Shown here: positions 46,697-59,460 of the stretch, piece after piece | How positions within the stretch are numbered: the stretch's first letter is position 1 | How the letters are laid out: each line of letters opens with the position of its first letter | Assembly: GCA_030248215.1 (NCBI GenBank) | Contig: JASANG010000048.1 | Coordinates: 240,613 to 304,612, forward strand | Length of the DNA stretch: 64,000 nucleotides | Origin: Enoplolaimus lenunculus | Taxonomy: Eukaryota; Nematoda; Enoplea; Enoplida; Thoracostomopsidae | Reading direction: 5' to 3' | Program-made: the position numbers and the translations under genes | Notes under the pieces: model-generated | Database searches by the model: none | What the model was told of the DNA's origin: nothing | The model's input: the letters and a program-made list of their open reading frames with translations, nothing else

Positions 46697-46844
46697 TAAC
46701 CTGTGCTTTTCAAAAAACACAACTATCTGAACCGGAGTCCAGAGTGGGTTCTTCTAGGTAGAGTTTTCGACCCACCCACAGTTTACCCGTTTCGGTAAAT
46801 TACGTTTACCAGCGGGAATACTACTGCACACAATACAGTATATT

Positions 46845-47050
46845 CAGGGTGCAACCGGAATTACAATTTACCGGAACCGGAATTTGAAAATTTTACCGGA
46901 ACCGGTACCGGAAACGGAACCGGAAAGTGAAAAATGCATTTCACCAAAAATTTCATTTCAATCTTACTTTTTGCTCTATTATTTGTGAAATAACCTTAGT
47001 CGAACATAGGTATTTATTTTATTTGTTGTATTTTAGATTTTCGTCGTCGA
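46845..47050. mobile_element. Family A MITE, left half only
   Basis: CAGGGTGCAACCGGAATTAC starts the copy; the sequence follows the family for about 205 bp and stops after TTTTCGTCGTCGA. The right half is missing. Confidence 0.7.
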
Positions 47051-47997
47051 TATTATATTCAAGATAGATTTCCTGATAACTACTCACCTGCATAATACAA
47101 CCGTTTACCTACGGCTTGACTGACGCACATCTAAAATTCAATTTTACCCCACCTGCCTTTACCCGCATGTTGAGCCCCACTCTGAAGCGGACCCAAACGT
47201 GCCCAATGGTCAGCCTGATGGCTGACTTCACTACCCACCTGCGTTTCAACCCCCAACTAATGAATAGTTACAATTTAGAAAATATATTAATTTCCCTCGT
47301 GGCATTCACAGTTAAATCATCACCTTGCAAGCATCGTTAACTTTACACAAATTCTACTTAAACCCCCCCCCCCCCCCCGGGACTTTTACAATTTTCTCAA
47401 TATTCACCTGTCTGTGTACGCGCTTTCGTACATCACCTGTTCAAAATATTATAGATTGCACTAAGCGTTTCAAAATAATTAACCCAATTTAACCTTTCAG
47501 GCAATTGTGACCTAGACCGGGACCTGGACACATCCTTAATTCAAACAAACCGGACGTTTCGCTTCGATGCCGGTGATAATTTTTAAGTTAAGCAGTACCA
47601 ACTAGAGCGTTTCAACAGGAAACTTTTGCTGCTGCTGCTGCGGAAAACATTGGTCGACATATCGTATAAAATATGCGTAACATCAAAGCATTTAACAACA
47701 CTTTGCAGATATTTGCTAAAATTAGCCAATTAAACATCATTTTAACTAGTTAATTTCGCCTCAACTCCAACACGCGCGGCAAATGGTGTTGACGACATCC
47801 GACGCCGGCTTCTTTTTAGCCTTCGACTGCACACTTTGCTATAATGCAGCATCCACAATAATTCACGTATGAGGCGACAGCAGAAAGTGTGCAATTTCAT
47901 TCCAGATTATACCCAAAATTTACTATAAGAAATTATGTTTTCAGTTTGCATGCTGAAAATATTGAAAATTTTCAAAATTGTTGTATTGACCATGAAG

Positions 47998-48388
47998 CAG
48001 GGTGCAACCGGAATTCCGGTTCCGGTTCCGGCATTTTTTCACCTTCCGGTTCCGGTTCCGGTAAATTTTTACCGGATTTAAAAATTCCGGTATTATAATT
48101 TGGCCGTTTTCTTAACATTGCTAATTTTTAAGAATCTCTTTTGAAAGCCACTTGTACTCCGAATATAAGCCATTGATGGTGGATTTCACTTCAGTCGATG
48201 ATGAAAATCTAAAATACAACAAATAAAATAAATACCTATGTTCGGCTAAGGTTATTTCACAAATAATAGAGCAAAAAATAAGATTAAAATGAAATTTTTG
48301 GTGAAATGCATTTTTCATTTTCCGGTTCCGGTTCCGGTAAAATTTTCAAATTCCGGTTCCGGTAAATTGTAATTCCGGTTGCACCCTG
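47998..48388. mobile_element. Family A hAT-type MITE with perfect 8-bp duplication
   Basis: CAGGGTGCAACCGGAATTCC to CCGGTTGCACCCTG, 391 bp. CCATGAAG flanks both sides exactly (47990-47997 and 48389-48396). Confidence 0.92.
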
Positions 48389-48396
48389 CCATGAAG

Positions 48397-49340
48397 GAAA
48401 AAATAAATTTCACAAATAAATTTTAAAAGCAGTCAAATTTTTTTGAGTAAAATTCAATTCACAACTTTGCTGCAAGTTTTTTTTTTGCCACGAAAGCTGA
48501 TTAATGCTGCAACTAGCACCTATAGGATTGGTTCGAAATCCCGTTGACCAAAATCTACAATAAATAGCTGAAATACAAAGCTCTCGCTGCAAAACTTGCA
48601 CGTGTGACTGAGTGAATACAGCAACGTTTCATCAATTATTTTGTCCATTCACTAATTAAGCTCTATTATACGTCCGTAACGACAATTTGCCGCTGCAAGT
48701 TTGCATTAGCAAGTTTTTTGGTCGAAAACTACTTTGATTACAAAGTTGCAGTTACAAGGTTCTCGCTGCAAAAAATTGCACGTGTTAACTAAAGCTTAAC
48801 CATTTTTATTCGTACATCCGCACTGATTTGGCTCCAATCATGGCCGGCGTGCGAACAGCCACCCGCCCCCCTCCCAAAACAGGTCCGAATCAAATAAAAT
48901 ATTTCACAGCTCTATTATTTCGTAATGCACCGCAAAAACATTTAGTTTGCTAAAATGGAACACCCCGCCCCATGAGTCGGCCCTCCAATTGCGGGGGGGG
49001 GGGGCTTGGGGAGGAAGGACGTCCACCGGCACCTGATCCCAATGGAACCATAAAAATGCTTACCTCTTATCTGCCTGATGGGCATCGCACAGGTATACTG
49101 GTCTGATGTTCAATTTTAGCCAAAAACGATATATACACGAACCAAGCTAAATACAGCTTAATTTCATTAGGTCTCGTGTATATCTGGTTTATTTTTACTC
49201 AATTCGAATATATTTTTCGTGTCTAAAGCGGTTGCTATTGCAGCAATTCGTCTATATGTCATGCTTAATCGTACACATATCTGTATTATATAAAGCTGCA
49301 ACGCCTACGATACGTCTGTTGAATGTGCTTCTGGTAGATT
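48397..49340. other. Gene-free stretch with GCAAGT-type dispersed words
   Basis: AAACTTGCACGTGTGAC and AAAAATTGCACGTGTTAAC near 48592 and 48770 match a theme also seen at 12.8-13.0 kb. A G-run of about 12 is near 48990. No gene is recognised. Confidence 0.3.
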
Positions 49341-49346
49341 TATATA

Positions 49347-49598
49347 CGCTGTCAATTCCAATGAGTTGATTAACCAACTCAGCTAGCGAGTTAGTTATTT
49401 TTGAGTTAATAACAGTAAACATTAACTCGCTCTAAGTTGAGTTGATACGTACTCACTCTGAGTTTATGTTGATTCCACGTAAGTTGAATAATTAACTCAG
49501 AGTGAGTTTGACTGACTCAGAATTGTGAGTTCTGAAAGTCCTCACTCAGACTGAGTGATTCAACGCATACTGAGTTAAAATCAGCCGACTTGGATTTA
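49347..49598. mobile_element. Family D MITE
   Basis: GCTGTCAATTCCAATGAGTTG at the left, with TCAGCTAGCGAGTTAGTTA and GAGTTAATAACAGTAAAC inside. The right TIR is partly lost. Confidence 0.55.
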
Positions 49599-49659
49599 CA
49601 TGGTACGTATTATTACGAGTGCAATTTTGTCAAATTAAAATATGAATCAGTATATGACA

Positions 49660-49800
49660 GTGATCGACCGGATATTAATTATACCAGATACCGGAACCGG
49701 ATAGTAAATTTGGTACACCGCATGGCTGTTAATTTTACCGGATATCGGAACCGGATAGTAAATTTGGTACCGGAACCGGATCTTAAACGGATATAGAATC
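49660..49800. repeat. CCGGATACCGGAACCGGATA repeat block (family I)
   Basis: Two near-identical stretches of CGGAACCGGATAGTAAATTTG occur at about 49690 and 49747. Related CCGGATATCCGGCTCCG words occur at about 8190, 39676, 43115 and 53748. Confidence 0.5.
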
Positions 49801-50497
49801 TAAACTTAGTGCACCGTTATAGAAGTATTTGAGTCGTGCAAAAATATGTATTTATGGAATGAACATTAATTGTTGGCTTGAATTTTTCATTCCATGTCAG
49901 TGTCCTTTCTTGACTTGCCTGGAAACGCAGTCTACATGTACAAAGCAGTTTTATGATATTTGGAACCACAACCGCAAATCTATATATTAAAGCTGGAAAG
50001 CCCCGCATACGTATTTTGGGCAAATTTCAATTCCGGCATTACTTTGTTTACAAAAATTTGTCAGGAAATACACGTGATTGTTCGTTGTTTTATGAAAAGA
50101 AATTACATGCAAATTTTGGTGCTTTCGCATGTTTGCGGCATTGCGCATAGCTGGCAGACTAGTATCCGTTAATCGGCAAAATTTCTTCAAAAGTATATAT
50201 ATAATCATTTCGGCCTTTAGAAAATTAAGCAGCCTCACGAATACCAATAAACTTAAAACCTACAACAAATGCCCAAATTTAATTTCTGTTCTGCCAAAAC
50301 TGGTCCAAAGGCTTATACCCAATTACCATAATTTATTTTAAAATCATTTATTAATTAATTTAAAACGCCAAATTTTTTAAAAACTACAACTGGCCAATGT
50401 AAAGAACAGGGACGGAACAGTATTTATAAGCATATCCCTAAGCCTAAGTTTAAGCCTAAGCCTAAGCGTAAGAATGAGCATATTCCTAAGTCTAAGC

Positions 50498-51865
50498 CAG
50501 GGTGCAACCGGAATTATGCGCCGTTCACAATAATTTTGTCAACGGTGCCACAAAATATGCCATAGCCCAAGGCTATCACGAGGTCATTTTCAAAATGACC
50601 TCGTGATAGCCTTGGGCTATAACCGAAATCGCTTATAGCTCAGGGTTATCACGTGTCAGTCCCGTCCTCGAAACTCGTGATAGCCCTGAGCTATCACTAA
50701 ATTTCTTCTATATATATTTATATTCATAACACATATATGTTTGTGTGTTATGAAACTTGATACCAACAAATTTAATTTTAAAATTTTAATCCTCTGCCCT
50801 GCACGCTAGCTCAGTGCTATGAGGAGTTTTGTGGCAAACCTTAAATTTTGAAACACTGAGTGGACTTGGGAAAATTTTCACGCTTTTGAACAGACTTAGA
50901 AAAATTTTCAGGCGTAAGGGTGTCTAGAAATATTTTGAACAGACTATGCAGGCGTTTAAAGGGCGTTTTAAGGGTGACCTAGCAGTAAAATTTTATATAT
51001 TTCATATCTTTAGCAGTAAAACTAGCTGACCGGCCAACTGACCTAGCAGTAACGTTTTATGCTGTGGTAGGGTAGACTTATAAATGGATATATCTTTCAT
51101 ACCATAAAATTTTCCATCTTCCTCAAAATTTTGAAAATCGAACGGTTCCACAAAAGTTGCCCTAGTTCAGGGCTAAAAGAATATTTGAAAATTTTACAAT
51201 ATGTAACTTGATAGGTTTGTGTGTTGTTTGTGTTAATTTGCGTTGTGTGCGTTTGTATTGTGTTTGTGTATGTGGTGTGTGTGGCTAAATTCGAGGAGGT
51301 TTGTGATAGCTCAGGGCTATCACGAGTTTCGAGGACGGGGCTGACACGTGATATCCCTGAGCTATAAGCGATTTCGCTTATAGCCGAAGGCTATCACGAG
51401 GTCATTTTGAAAATGACCTCGTGATATCCTTGGGCTATGGCATATTTTGTGGCACTGATGACAAAATTATTGTGAACGGCGCATTAAGGTTCCGGTATTT
51501 TTTCACCTTCCGGTTCCGGTTCCGGTAAATTTTTACCGGATTTAAAAATTTCGGTGTCATAATTTGGCCGTTTTCTTAACTTTGCTAATTTTTAAGAATC
51601 TCTTTTGAAAGCCACTTGTACTCCGAATATAAGCCATTGATGGTGGATTTCACTTCAGTCGACGACTAAAATCTAAAATACAACAAATAAAATAAATACC
51701 TATGTTCGACTAACGTTATTTCACAAATAATAGAGCAAAAAAATAAGATTAAAATGAAATTTTTGGCGAAATGCATTTTCACTTTCCGGTTCCGGTTCCG
51801 GTAAAATTTTCAAATTCCGGTTCTTGGTCCCGGTTCCGGTAAATTGTAATTCCGGTTGCACCCTG
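50498..51865. mobile_element. Family A MITE inserted in a family B MITE and itself interrupted
   Basis: CAGGGTGCAACCGGAATTA to GGTTGCACCCTG. GTCTAAGC flanks both sides exactly (50490-50497 and 51866-51873), cut out of the CCTAAG array of a family B element that begins at 50393 and resumes after 51866. The insertion at 50517-51483 splits it. Left-arm copy. Confidence 0.9.
50517..51483. mobile_element. 967-bp long-TIR element with terminal hairpins
   Basis: TGCGCCGTTCACAATAATT and its inverse bound the element; TTA flanks both sides. Each terminal arm contains a self-complementary block (ATAGCCCAAGGCTATCACG, GAGGTCATTTT, its reverse) making a stem of about 29 pairs, and a second one with GCTCAGGGCTATCACG. 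The interior (about 50700-51300) has no transposase-like frame. TTA duplications would fit PIF/Harbinger-type transposition; the TIR sequence itself is not one I recognise. Confidence 0.8.
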
Positions 51866-52353
51866 GTCTAAGCCTAAGCCTAAGCCAAGCAAAAAATCTA
51901 CTCTAAAGCTTAAGCTTACTCTTTTCTTTATATCATCCAGTTCCTTTTTACAAAAAAGGCGAGAAACTAAGACAGCCAAAATGCTAAACAAATCAAGTTC
52001 CTTATACACCGTTTCGCTTCGCCGCGGCCCAAACCACTTATACTTAATTAGTCGATAGCTAAAAAGCGTCCCACTGAAAGCCAAAAATAACTACAGCAAA
52101 CTCAAAAACATTAATTTTCTGGCGAGAACCCGCTTCAACTCTTTTGTGTGATCCTTATTGTTTCACAGCAGCTAATCACAATATTTATCACAGTGAAATC
52201 CTCGCTAAACCGTTCGAGTTAATCTTTCCTTCAAAATCTTGATTAATACAACAGCCTGGAGTTATTTTGTTACTCAAAACCAGACGCGTGAATTATGCGA
52301 AATCTATTGTTCATTTGTAAGAAAAGACCGTATGATACCTAAAAGACTATAGG

Positions 52354-52738
52354 CAGGGTGCAACCGGAATTACAATTTACCGGAACCGGAAGTTGAAAAT
52401 TTTACCGGAACCGGAAAGTGAAAAATGCATTTCACCAAAAATTTCATTTTAATCTTATTTTTTGCTCTATTGTTTGTTAAATAACCTTAGTCGAACATAG
52501 GTATTTATTTTATTTGTTGTATTTTAGATTTTCGTCGTCGACTGAAGTGAAATCCACCATCATTGGTTTATATTCGGAGTACAAGTGGCTTTCAAAAGAG
52601 ATTCTTAAAAATTAGCAAAGTTAAGAAAACGGCCAAATTATAACACCGGAATTTTTAAATCCGGTCAAAATTTTCCGGAACCGAAACCGGAAGGTGAAAA
52701 AATGCCGGAACCGGAACCGGAATTCCGGCTGCACCCTG
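52354..52738. mobile_element. Family A MITE, left arm
   Basis: CAGGGTGCAACCGGAATTAC to CCGGCTGCACCCTG, 385 bp. ACTATAGG flanks both sides exactly (52346-52353 and 52739-52746). Confidence 0.9.
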
Positions 52739-53152
52739 ACTATAGGATCATATTTAGTTTTTTCTCAACAAATCACAATACATTTTGTAGAATTCTTGAA
52801 TCCCAATGATTGATTCTACTATTCTCGTGGAGTTCGAGTTTCGCGAAAAAGTCGAGTCCTTGTTCCTGTTCCCCTGTGAAATGTAGTTCATAGTTGGAAC
52901 TTTGAGCCGACAATGCCGTATAATTGCTAAGCAACAACCCAAAACGATGTGAGACACATGCTTGTCCGTTATGTGACCATAACTATCCTTGCAAATAACG
53001 CAGCGATGTACCCAGAGAAAGGTTAAGAGACCTATGGTCTCCTAACCCAAATTCTCGAATAATCGTTATCGATTTGCCAATTCTATTTCAGCAACCATTT
53101 ATTTTAGTTGTTCTTTGTTGGCAATCCAACCAATCCAACGCTGTTAACCAAT

Positions 53153-53324
53153 ATACAATTCATCGCCTGACAACTTGTCGCCCAACAGTGTCCTAAACCC
53201 TTTGAATAAATCTATGCATAATCCTACGCCTACGCGTAAGCCTGAGCATCCTGATGGGCGGCGAATTGTCAAGTCAAATTAAATTTGAGCTTACAAGTTG
53301 TCCGGTGACGAATTGTCGTGATAC
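53153..53324. mobile_element. Family M TIR element, left arm
   Basis: ACAATTCATCGCCTGACAAC to GGTGACGAATTGTCGTGAT, with CCTACGCCTACGCGTAAGCC inside. Confidence 0.55.
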
Positions 53325-54214
53325 TGACTAACACCGCTTACCTCGACATCATGATTAATTTTTAAGCTTTTGAACCAATTGGCAGTACGCAAAACACCAC
53401 GTTTCACGTTATTTTATAACACAATTTGCGTCACAAACCCGAATAACATTTTTTAATTCATTAAAACAATCAAGTCGTTTCATGCAAGCGTCAGAGATTT
53501 TTCTGTACTTTTGCAATTTCAAAGATTTATTATCAATGAACTACGTAGTGTAAACAAGGATGGCTACGGAAAACAGCGTTATGCCGCTGGGATCTCGGGT
53601 TTCCTATTACGGTCCCATCATCGTTCTATGTTGCTCACGGTTTTTTAAGTCTTCGGGGACGCCTTTCAAACCGGTACTAGATTTCGACTTCGGACAACAT
53701 TTCACTCGTATACACGTATATGTGTGTGTACGTATCCAGGGTACGGCCGGATATCCGGCTCCGGTTTAATATCCGGCAAAAACCGATGTCCCATTCTGGT
53801 TCCAGTATCCGGTGTAGACCTATAGGATACCGGATATTTACGGTTGTCGTCCCGAACGCCATAAAACCGCTACTGACAATTGGACACGTATATTCGACAT
53901 CTCGCTGCGATTACCTTGCTAAGCAATAAACATTGTTAAGACTATCACTAACTGAAGTTGAATGAAGAACGCAAGCTAATAATGTTAATTCAGTTAACAT
54001 ATACTTTAACTCGACTCAATTACTTTCAATAGAGCTCATATCTGCGCGCTATATCCGGTTAATATTCGGTTCCGGTAACAAATTAAATATCCACATCCAG
54101 TTTCGGTATGCGGTAAATTAATACACTTACGCTTCGATTAATTTAAATTAAAACCAGACATACGACACACAAAATACGGAAATACGAACACTTGAGAGTC
54201 AAGAGTGTGCGCCA

Positions 54215-54490
54215 GGCCGAATCCAAATCCATTGCTAATTTGCCGAATCCGACTTCATTGCTAATTTGCCGAATCCGAATCAATTGCTAATTTACCGAAT
54301 CCGAATCCATTGCTAATTTACCGAATCCGAATCAATTGCTAATTTCCGAACCCGAATCCATTGCTAATTTACCGAATCCGAATTCGTTGCTAATTTACCG
54401 AATCCGAATCCATTGCTAATTTGCCGAATCCGAATCGAAATCATTTGCTAATTTGGTGAATCCGAATCCGAACCTTCGTTGCCACCCTGG
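54215..54490. repeat. 26-bp tandem repeat (CCGAATCCGAATCCATTGC unit), left arm
   Basis: About ten units of CCGAATCCGAATCMATTGC plus TAATTTA/TAATTTG. Unit lengths vary slightly. The right-arm counterpart is at 59925-60160, and scattered units occur at 56345-56430. Confidence 0.85.
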
Positions 54491-54734
54491 TGCGGACACG
54501 ATTCAATTTGCCCCAAATTACCTAAGATTTCGAGTCAGAATGCTCCAGCACTATCCACAATGAATGTCATAGAAACAGGTCAACCGGTACAGGATTTACC
54601 GTCATTTGAAGTCAATCTGTTATTAACAGAATAATCATTCATGTAAAACTCATTGGACGATTTCAACTGCTTTTCAGATAAATGCAACAAACGGCACTAA
54701 ATTCGTACAACCAAGAGTCGGTAATCACAAGAGT

Positions 54735-55048
54735 GTGCAACTTGTGTTAGGCTGTACGGTGGCACAAAATGTACCATCCATATCTCGTTGTATTTTTGCC
54801 CTGCCCCCTCTACCCCTTCATTTTAGAAAGGGTGTCAATTTTACATTCATCAAACGTTAAAAATTTTGTTAAAAACACAAGCGAACCGCTTTTCATCAGT
54901 GTATCCCCCACAATAGAATTTCAGGTTCTAAATATTTTGACTCCCCTCGCCTCAAAATAAACAGGGGTGCCGGCCAAAAAAATGCAACGAGTGCTGAGGA
55001 CATTTCTATATACACAGAATGTACCCAGTTGCACACTCTTGTAAAACG
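54735..55048. mobile_element. Family F TIR element, left arm (best copy)
   Basis: ACAAGAGTGTGCAACTTG near 54728 and the inverse CAGTTGCACACTCTTGTA near 55048 bound about 315 bp. GGCACAAAATGTACCATCC lies inside the left end and GAATGTACCCAG inside the right. Non-coding. Confidence 0.65.
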
Positions 55049-57020
55049 GGGACATCATACCAAAATTTACACACTTTACTTCAACTTCTATGCCCCCCAA
55101 TGCTATTATTCTTGGTTGTCGCTAATAGATCTTCTCAATCCGTTTAGTGTCTTATTAGGAGCGCCAGGGTCCGTACATATAACAGATGACTAGAGTGTCA
55201 CCTTCCACCTTTACGGTCCGGAAATTGTGTTATTCCTAATGAAAGTTTAGCGCGTTGGTTCCGGTTCAATATTTTGCCCGCAATATCATACACGGCAGAC
55301 CCTTCCGCTTTTTCAATCAAAATTCCTGCGTTCGCTGGTACACTCGGAGGCTCACACTTGAGCTAATTGAAGCAGCATCGTCTACAGCACACGGCAACTC
55401 TGTGTACTACTTATTTTAATTGGACATGGAACAAAAACAAACCAGTTGAACCAGATGCTTCAAAAGCAACCAAATGACCAGTTTTGATTCGCTATTTTGT
55501 ACCGTTCGTTGTCTTTCTAACACAACTAATATATATAAAGTCTAAAAATGGTACTTTTTTATACGTATATATGTGTATATACATATATACACATCAGGCG
55601 ATCAGGCAGGGTTCCAAACAGGAACTACATTTCACAGGATGAAGGAACTGGCATTCACTTTTTAACCGAAATAAGAAATACGAAATATCACATCCCCGGT
55701 GGTACATTTTGTACTATGCGAGACCCCAAGACTTTGCACACTCTTGTCATTATCTAATCTTGCTACTATTAATTGACAATAACACAAAACGAATTATGTT
55801 ATTTTAACCGCCTATTTTGCGTCTTTATTAGCCATAAGTTTCCAGGTTATATACATAGAGACACGTCAGACAGTTAAGCTGTATTGCAGTAAACTTTTTC
55901 AGATGTTAATTTCTATATTATTATTAAGTTGAAACTACATAATTTGTCACAAATCCGTAAAAAAATCTCGTTTCTGTGTCTTTGAATGCCGGAACAAGAG
56001 CCGAAACTGAAGTTTTGCAGGAATTTCGTCGACGAAGAAATTCCGGTAAAAACCTGGAAGCAGGATTTGAAAATACCGGAAATCGAACCAGACAATGCAA
56101 AATAATCCCGAGTTTCCCACGCGAACCACCGTACAGCAAAAATGTCAAGGTTTAAAATTTCACAATTCCGATTCCGGTAATAGCGTTATTGGAGAACAAA
56201 TCAAATATTCAAATACACATCCTTCAACTCCCAATGGACTGAACAGTATATAAACGGATGTTTCGGTTTCTGGCTAGATATTTTTGCGGATCCGACAAAC
56301 AACAACAATAACACCAATGTCCACGGCGCCATCAAATCCTCGATTTGAGCGAATACGAATCCATTGCTAACTTGCCGAATTCGTTTTGCAAATTTGCCAA
56401 ATCCGAATCTTGCATTTTGCAAATTTGCCAAATCCAAGTCAACGCAATCGCGGCGAAACGTTTAGTATATTATATACGCTTTTTAAACCGTTTTAACACA
56501 TTCCGGGCCAAAATCGTACACATCCGGTTCCCGATCGGATTATGCCGGACACCTGCCGGTCGTTCCGTGACAACAGCTAACAACAACAAAACCAACGCAA
56601 ATAATATCAACGATCACAACTATAACATCGTCTTATAGCCCCATCCACCTCTGAGACCAGTCAGATTACCCCTGAGCCCTGACATATTAAAAAGAATTAA
56701 TTGCCAAAATAACAGCCGCATGTCGCATACTTTAGTACTAACTTTAGAAAACTATTTTGATATTTTGACTAAAGTCAACAACCTACAAAACAAGGTTATT
56801 ATTTCTCGCTCGACGTAGCATAATTAGCAGGTTGTATTTTGCTAAAAATGTTATTTTAACATCTTATTCGGTAACATTTAGCAAGAATTTGTTTTTTTTC
56901 AAAAAATTATCGTCAAAACACCTTGTACACTTTTGGATATACAACTCGCGTTCGGTGTTTTTCAATTGACCCTTTCAAATGCGGGATATACAACTCGAGT
57001 ACGAGGTTTTTTCAGTTGAA

Positions 57021-57730
57021 ACTTTCCGATGCGAAATGCTTCAAATAGCAGTGTAACAGACCGATTTTCTCCCGGTCAGATATATTAAATAATACCTGAT
57101 TTTAAACCGGGACCGGATAATAGAAAACTACGTACTGCCCAAAATGACCAAGTTTAGTGCGATTCGTAGACTGCTGTAGCATAGTACTCCCATTTATTAA
57201 CTTGAAAATATAAACAAAGTCAAATAAGTTCAACATTTTAAATAATACCGGAATTTTAACAGCCAGAACCTGATGCCGAAAAATACCGGATTATACGTTT
57301 CGCAACCGAAATTTCAGTGGCACTCTGACAATTTAATGCACTCAGTAACGGCGGATAATAGGGTCTTCATTTTTCAATTTTCCAGAGATCTGATGTGAAA
57401 AAATAGGTCTATTACCGCGGTATAAAATACCTCAAACGCTCAAACATTGCGAACTTTCTCGATTTTACACTGTATTTCTCAATTATATTTCGCTTTTAAT
57501 TGAAGTTTGATATAAATAGTTTGACACCGCAGAACATAACCATCTTTTTTACACGAAACTTTGGAAACATCTGACGTGGAAGAATCGGTCTAATTTTACA
57601 GCGGTATAAAATAACTCAAACGCTAAAACAGTTTCGGTTACATGGGAGCATGCACCGCGCAGTCTCATTCGCCTAAGCTTGGTAATTTTCGCATTCCGGG
57701 TCGGTTCCAATGAACCATTGTCATTCGCAT
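57021..57730. other. Spacer of the giant inverted repeat, with a direct repeat
   Basis: About 700 bp with no clear partner on the other arm. Two similar blocks lie about 180 bp apart: GATCTGATGTGAAAAAATAGG...GCGGTATAAAATACCTCAAACG near 57390 and CATCTGACGTGGAAGAATCGG...GCGGTATAAAATAACTCAAACG near 57570. No gene is seen. Confidence 0.5.
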
Positions 57731-58680
57731 CAAAAATGATAAAAACCTCGTACTCAAGTTGTATATCGCGATTGAAGGGCTATTGAAAACCGAACGGAGT
57801 TGTATATCCAAAAGTGTAAAGGTGTTTTGAGATAATTTTTTGAAAAAACAAATTCTGCTAAATGTACCGAAATAAGATTTTAAAATGTTAACATTTAGAA
57901 AATACAACATCTAATTATAGCTTCATCGAGAGAGAGAATGAGATAACCTTTTTTTGTAGGTTTTTGACTTTTAGTCAAAATATGAAATAGTTTTCTAAGA
58001 AGTTAAGTACTTAAAGTATGATGCGGTGTTAATTTTAAATTAATTCTTTTTTTAATATGTCAGGGCTACAGGGGTATCTATAACTTTATAGGTTAACATA
58101 GTGTTATATACTATGTATAGTTGTAATCGTTAATTATATTATTTGCGTTTGGTTTTGTTGTTGTTAGCTGTTGCTAGCACGTACGGCAGGTGTCGGCATA
58201 ATTAATCGGGATTTACCCATTTGGCCCGGAATGTGTTAAAACGGTTTAAAAAGCTATATAATATATAAACGTTTCGCCGCGATACGTTGACTTGGAATTT
58301 GGCAAATTTCAAATTCGAGGTTATTTGGCAATTTTGAGAGCAATTCGGAGTTAGGCGAATCATCTACCTCTTAATCGAGGATTTTGATGGCGCGTGGACA
58401 TTGGTGTTATTGTTGTTGTTTATTCAAATTCCGCAAAAATATATAGCCAGAAACCGAAACATACAGTTTATAGACTGTTCAGTCCATTGAGAGTTGGGAT
58501 GTGTATTTGAATATTTGATTTTTTCTCCAATAGGTATTACAATGGAATATGAATTTAAACTTGACATTTTTGCTGACGGTAGTTTAATGTTATTTTCATT
58601 TTCTTCGTGGTTTTATTTCGTATTTTAATCTCTTAGGTTTATTAATTTTTGTAAATTTAAAATTAGTTTGGTTTGTTCGG

Positions 58681-59460
58681 ATTAAGAAAGAAGAGATTTT
58701 TTTAGATTTGTAAAATTATGTAGTTTAATAAATAATAATATAGAAATAAATTGAAAAAGTTTATAATAAGTTATTTAGTTTTATGTATATAATGAATTAA
58801 TGGTAATAAAGAGAAAATAGGGGTTAAAATAATATTGTTTTGTGTTATTTAATTATAGTAGAAGATTAGATATGACAAAAGAGTGTAAGTTTGGGAATTT
58901 ATAGAAAATGTAAGGGGATATATTTTATTTTATTGGTTAAAAGTATAGTTCTTATTTAATTAGTTTTTGAGCTCTTATTGTATGTGTATATATGTATATA
59001 AATATATAGTATAAAAAAGTAATTTTATATTTATATATATTAGTTGTGTTGTAGAAAGAAAGAAGGTAAAATAGGAATAAAATGGTATTTGGTTGTTTTA
59101 AGATTGTTATGTTTGTTTTTGTTCATGTCAATTATAGTAGTAAAGAGTTGTGTTTAGAATGTTTAATTAGTAAGTGTGAGCTAGTGTAGAAGGATTTTGT
59201 TAAGTAGTGTTTTATATATTGGGGAAAATATCAAGAAAGTAAATTTATTAGGATAAAATTTGGATAAAGGTGGAGGTAATTAGTATGTTATATGAACTGC
59301 TTAATAAGAATAAGGATTGAGAAGATTATTAGGAAAAAGATATAGATTGGGGGGATAGAAGTTGAGTAAAGTGTTAATTTTGGTATATGTCCCGTTTTAA
59401 AGTGTATGGTAATTTGTGTATATAGAATGTCTCAGCATGTTATTTTTGGTATTGTTTATT
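58681..59460 (+). other. Cytosine-depleted segment of the right arm
   Basis: By direct count only about 16 of 780 plus-strand bases are C (about 2%), while G remains common. The partner region on the left arm (about 54960-55900, reverse complement) has normal C content. Aligning the two, Cs in the left-arm complement are missing or replaced by T/A in the right arm, and many are simply deleted: GTGTGCAAAGTCTTGGGG on one arm corresponds to GTGTAAGTTTGGG on the other. Confidence 0.9.

Noticed and set aside
52754-52957. 67-codon frame repeated identically at 61431-61634
   Set aside because: Its conservation is explained by the inverted repeat, not by selection; no motif is recognised.
54769-54960. 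Short open frame inside a family F element
   Set aside because: Other copies of the family do not keep this frame and no transposase motif is present.
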